Assembly: GCF_900113705.1 (NCBI RefSeq)
Contig: NZ_FOQI01000016.1
Span: 1 to 64,000, forward strand
DNA: 64,000 nucleotides
Direction of reading: 5' to 3'
Source of the DNA: Collimonas sp. OK307
Lineage (GTDB): Bacteria > Pseudomonadota > Gammaproteobacteria > Burkholderiales > Burkholderiaceae_D
In this document: positions 63,731 to 64,000 of the stretch, piece by piece
Numbering within the stretch: the stretch's first letter is position 1
Layout of the letters: each line of letters starts with the position of its first letter
Position numbers and translations under genes: made by a program
The notes under the pieces: model-generated
Told to the model about the DNA's origin: nothing
The model's database searches: none
The model's input: only the letters and a program-made list of their open reading frames with translations

Positions 63731-64000
63731 TGAGCCCGAGCTTGCCCGCGATTGCAGAACGATACGATGTCGACGATCGCATCTTCAAAGAACAGATTGC
63801 CACCCAATACCAGCCGGTAGTCTTGCGCGGTTACGTCAAACACTGGCCGGTGGTGCAACTGGCTAAAACCTCGACCGAAGCCGTTTGTGCCTACCTGAGA
63901 AAACTGGATAACGGCAGCGACGTCGATGCGATCATGACGCCGCCGGAGGCCAAGGGCCGCATCTTCTACGATGACGCCATGAACGGTTTCAATTATTTGC
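63731..64000 (+). CDS. Cupin-8/JmjC-like protein, N-terminal part (runs off window)
   Basis: Ninety codons are visible: MSPSLPAIAERYDVDDRIFK, then QYQPVVLRGYVKHWPVVQLA and GRIFYDDAMNGFNYL. QPVVLRG-x-V-x-x-WP is the standard opening of cupin-8 proteins. The metal-binding HxD lies beyond the window. It is a second family member besides 9203-10150. Confidence 0.75.

Noticed and set aside
1-64000. CRISPR array, prophage or toxin-antitoxin module
   Set aside because: No regular direct repeats with spacers, no phage structural genes and no recognisable toxin-antitoxin pair were found by eye.

Overview
The window looks like a chromosomal segment of a betaproteobacterium of the Oxalobacteraceae (Collimonas/Herbaspirillum-like); I could not run a search, so the genus is an inference. 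The signs are the housekeeping neighbourhoods: murJ divergent from rpsT, rluE divergent from icd, clpS-clpA, ribF-ileS-lspA-coaBC-dut, tkt-gap, and glnE facing yhdP-nit-tldD. The moderately GC-rich codon use fits too.

Region by region: 1-350 holds the first codons of an IS110-type transposase and a palindromic dispersed repeat. 423-1903 is a minus-strand cluster of three small proteins (VOC, SRPBCC, YciI-like). 2419-6324 is an envelope-stress block read on the minus strand: response regulator, sensor kinase, HtrA/DegP protease and a small membrane protein. The regulator and htrA each carry the same direct-repeat box of the PmrA type, and the block is flanked by two direct copies of a roughly 80-bp element rich in DnaA-box-like 9-mers. 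6642-11750 holds VF530, an AHSA1-type protein, a lipoprotein, a JmjC/cupin-8 protein, a Mpo1-like protein and a ketopantoate-reductase-like enzyme. 12000-16200 is accessory: small secreted proteins (one PsiF), a 59-residue gene with its own terminator, a class C beta-lactamase, a secreted cupin, and a possible small RNA exposing anti-Shine-Dalgarno sequence.

16444-23200 looks like a worn genomic island: a tRNA-Arg(CCT) gene, a C-rich flank, an IS21 istA fragment, an unknown gene, an orphan GspE-like ATPase with four 30-residue MshEN-like repeats, a diguanylate cyclase, a phasin and a frameshifted small gene. 23201-31051 mixes an outer-membrane barrel, an MHYT protein, Uup, acetyltransferase, SirB1-like protein, a MarR regulator divergent from a siderophore-interacting protein, and an O-methyltransferase.

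From 31066 to the end the window is mostly core metabolism: lipid II flippase, ribosomal protein S20, isocitrate dehydrogenase, cold-shock protein, ClpSA, dUTPase, CoaBC, signal peptidase II, IleRS, FAD synthetase, RsmE, transketolase, GAPDH, GlnE, YhdP, a nitrilase-family protein, TldD, an ElaA-type acetyltransferase and the start of a second cupin-8 protein. One lipoprotein here (39778-40878) has an M48 fold signature but has lost its zinc ligands.
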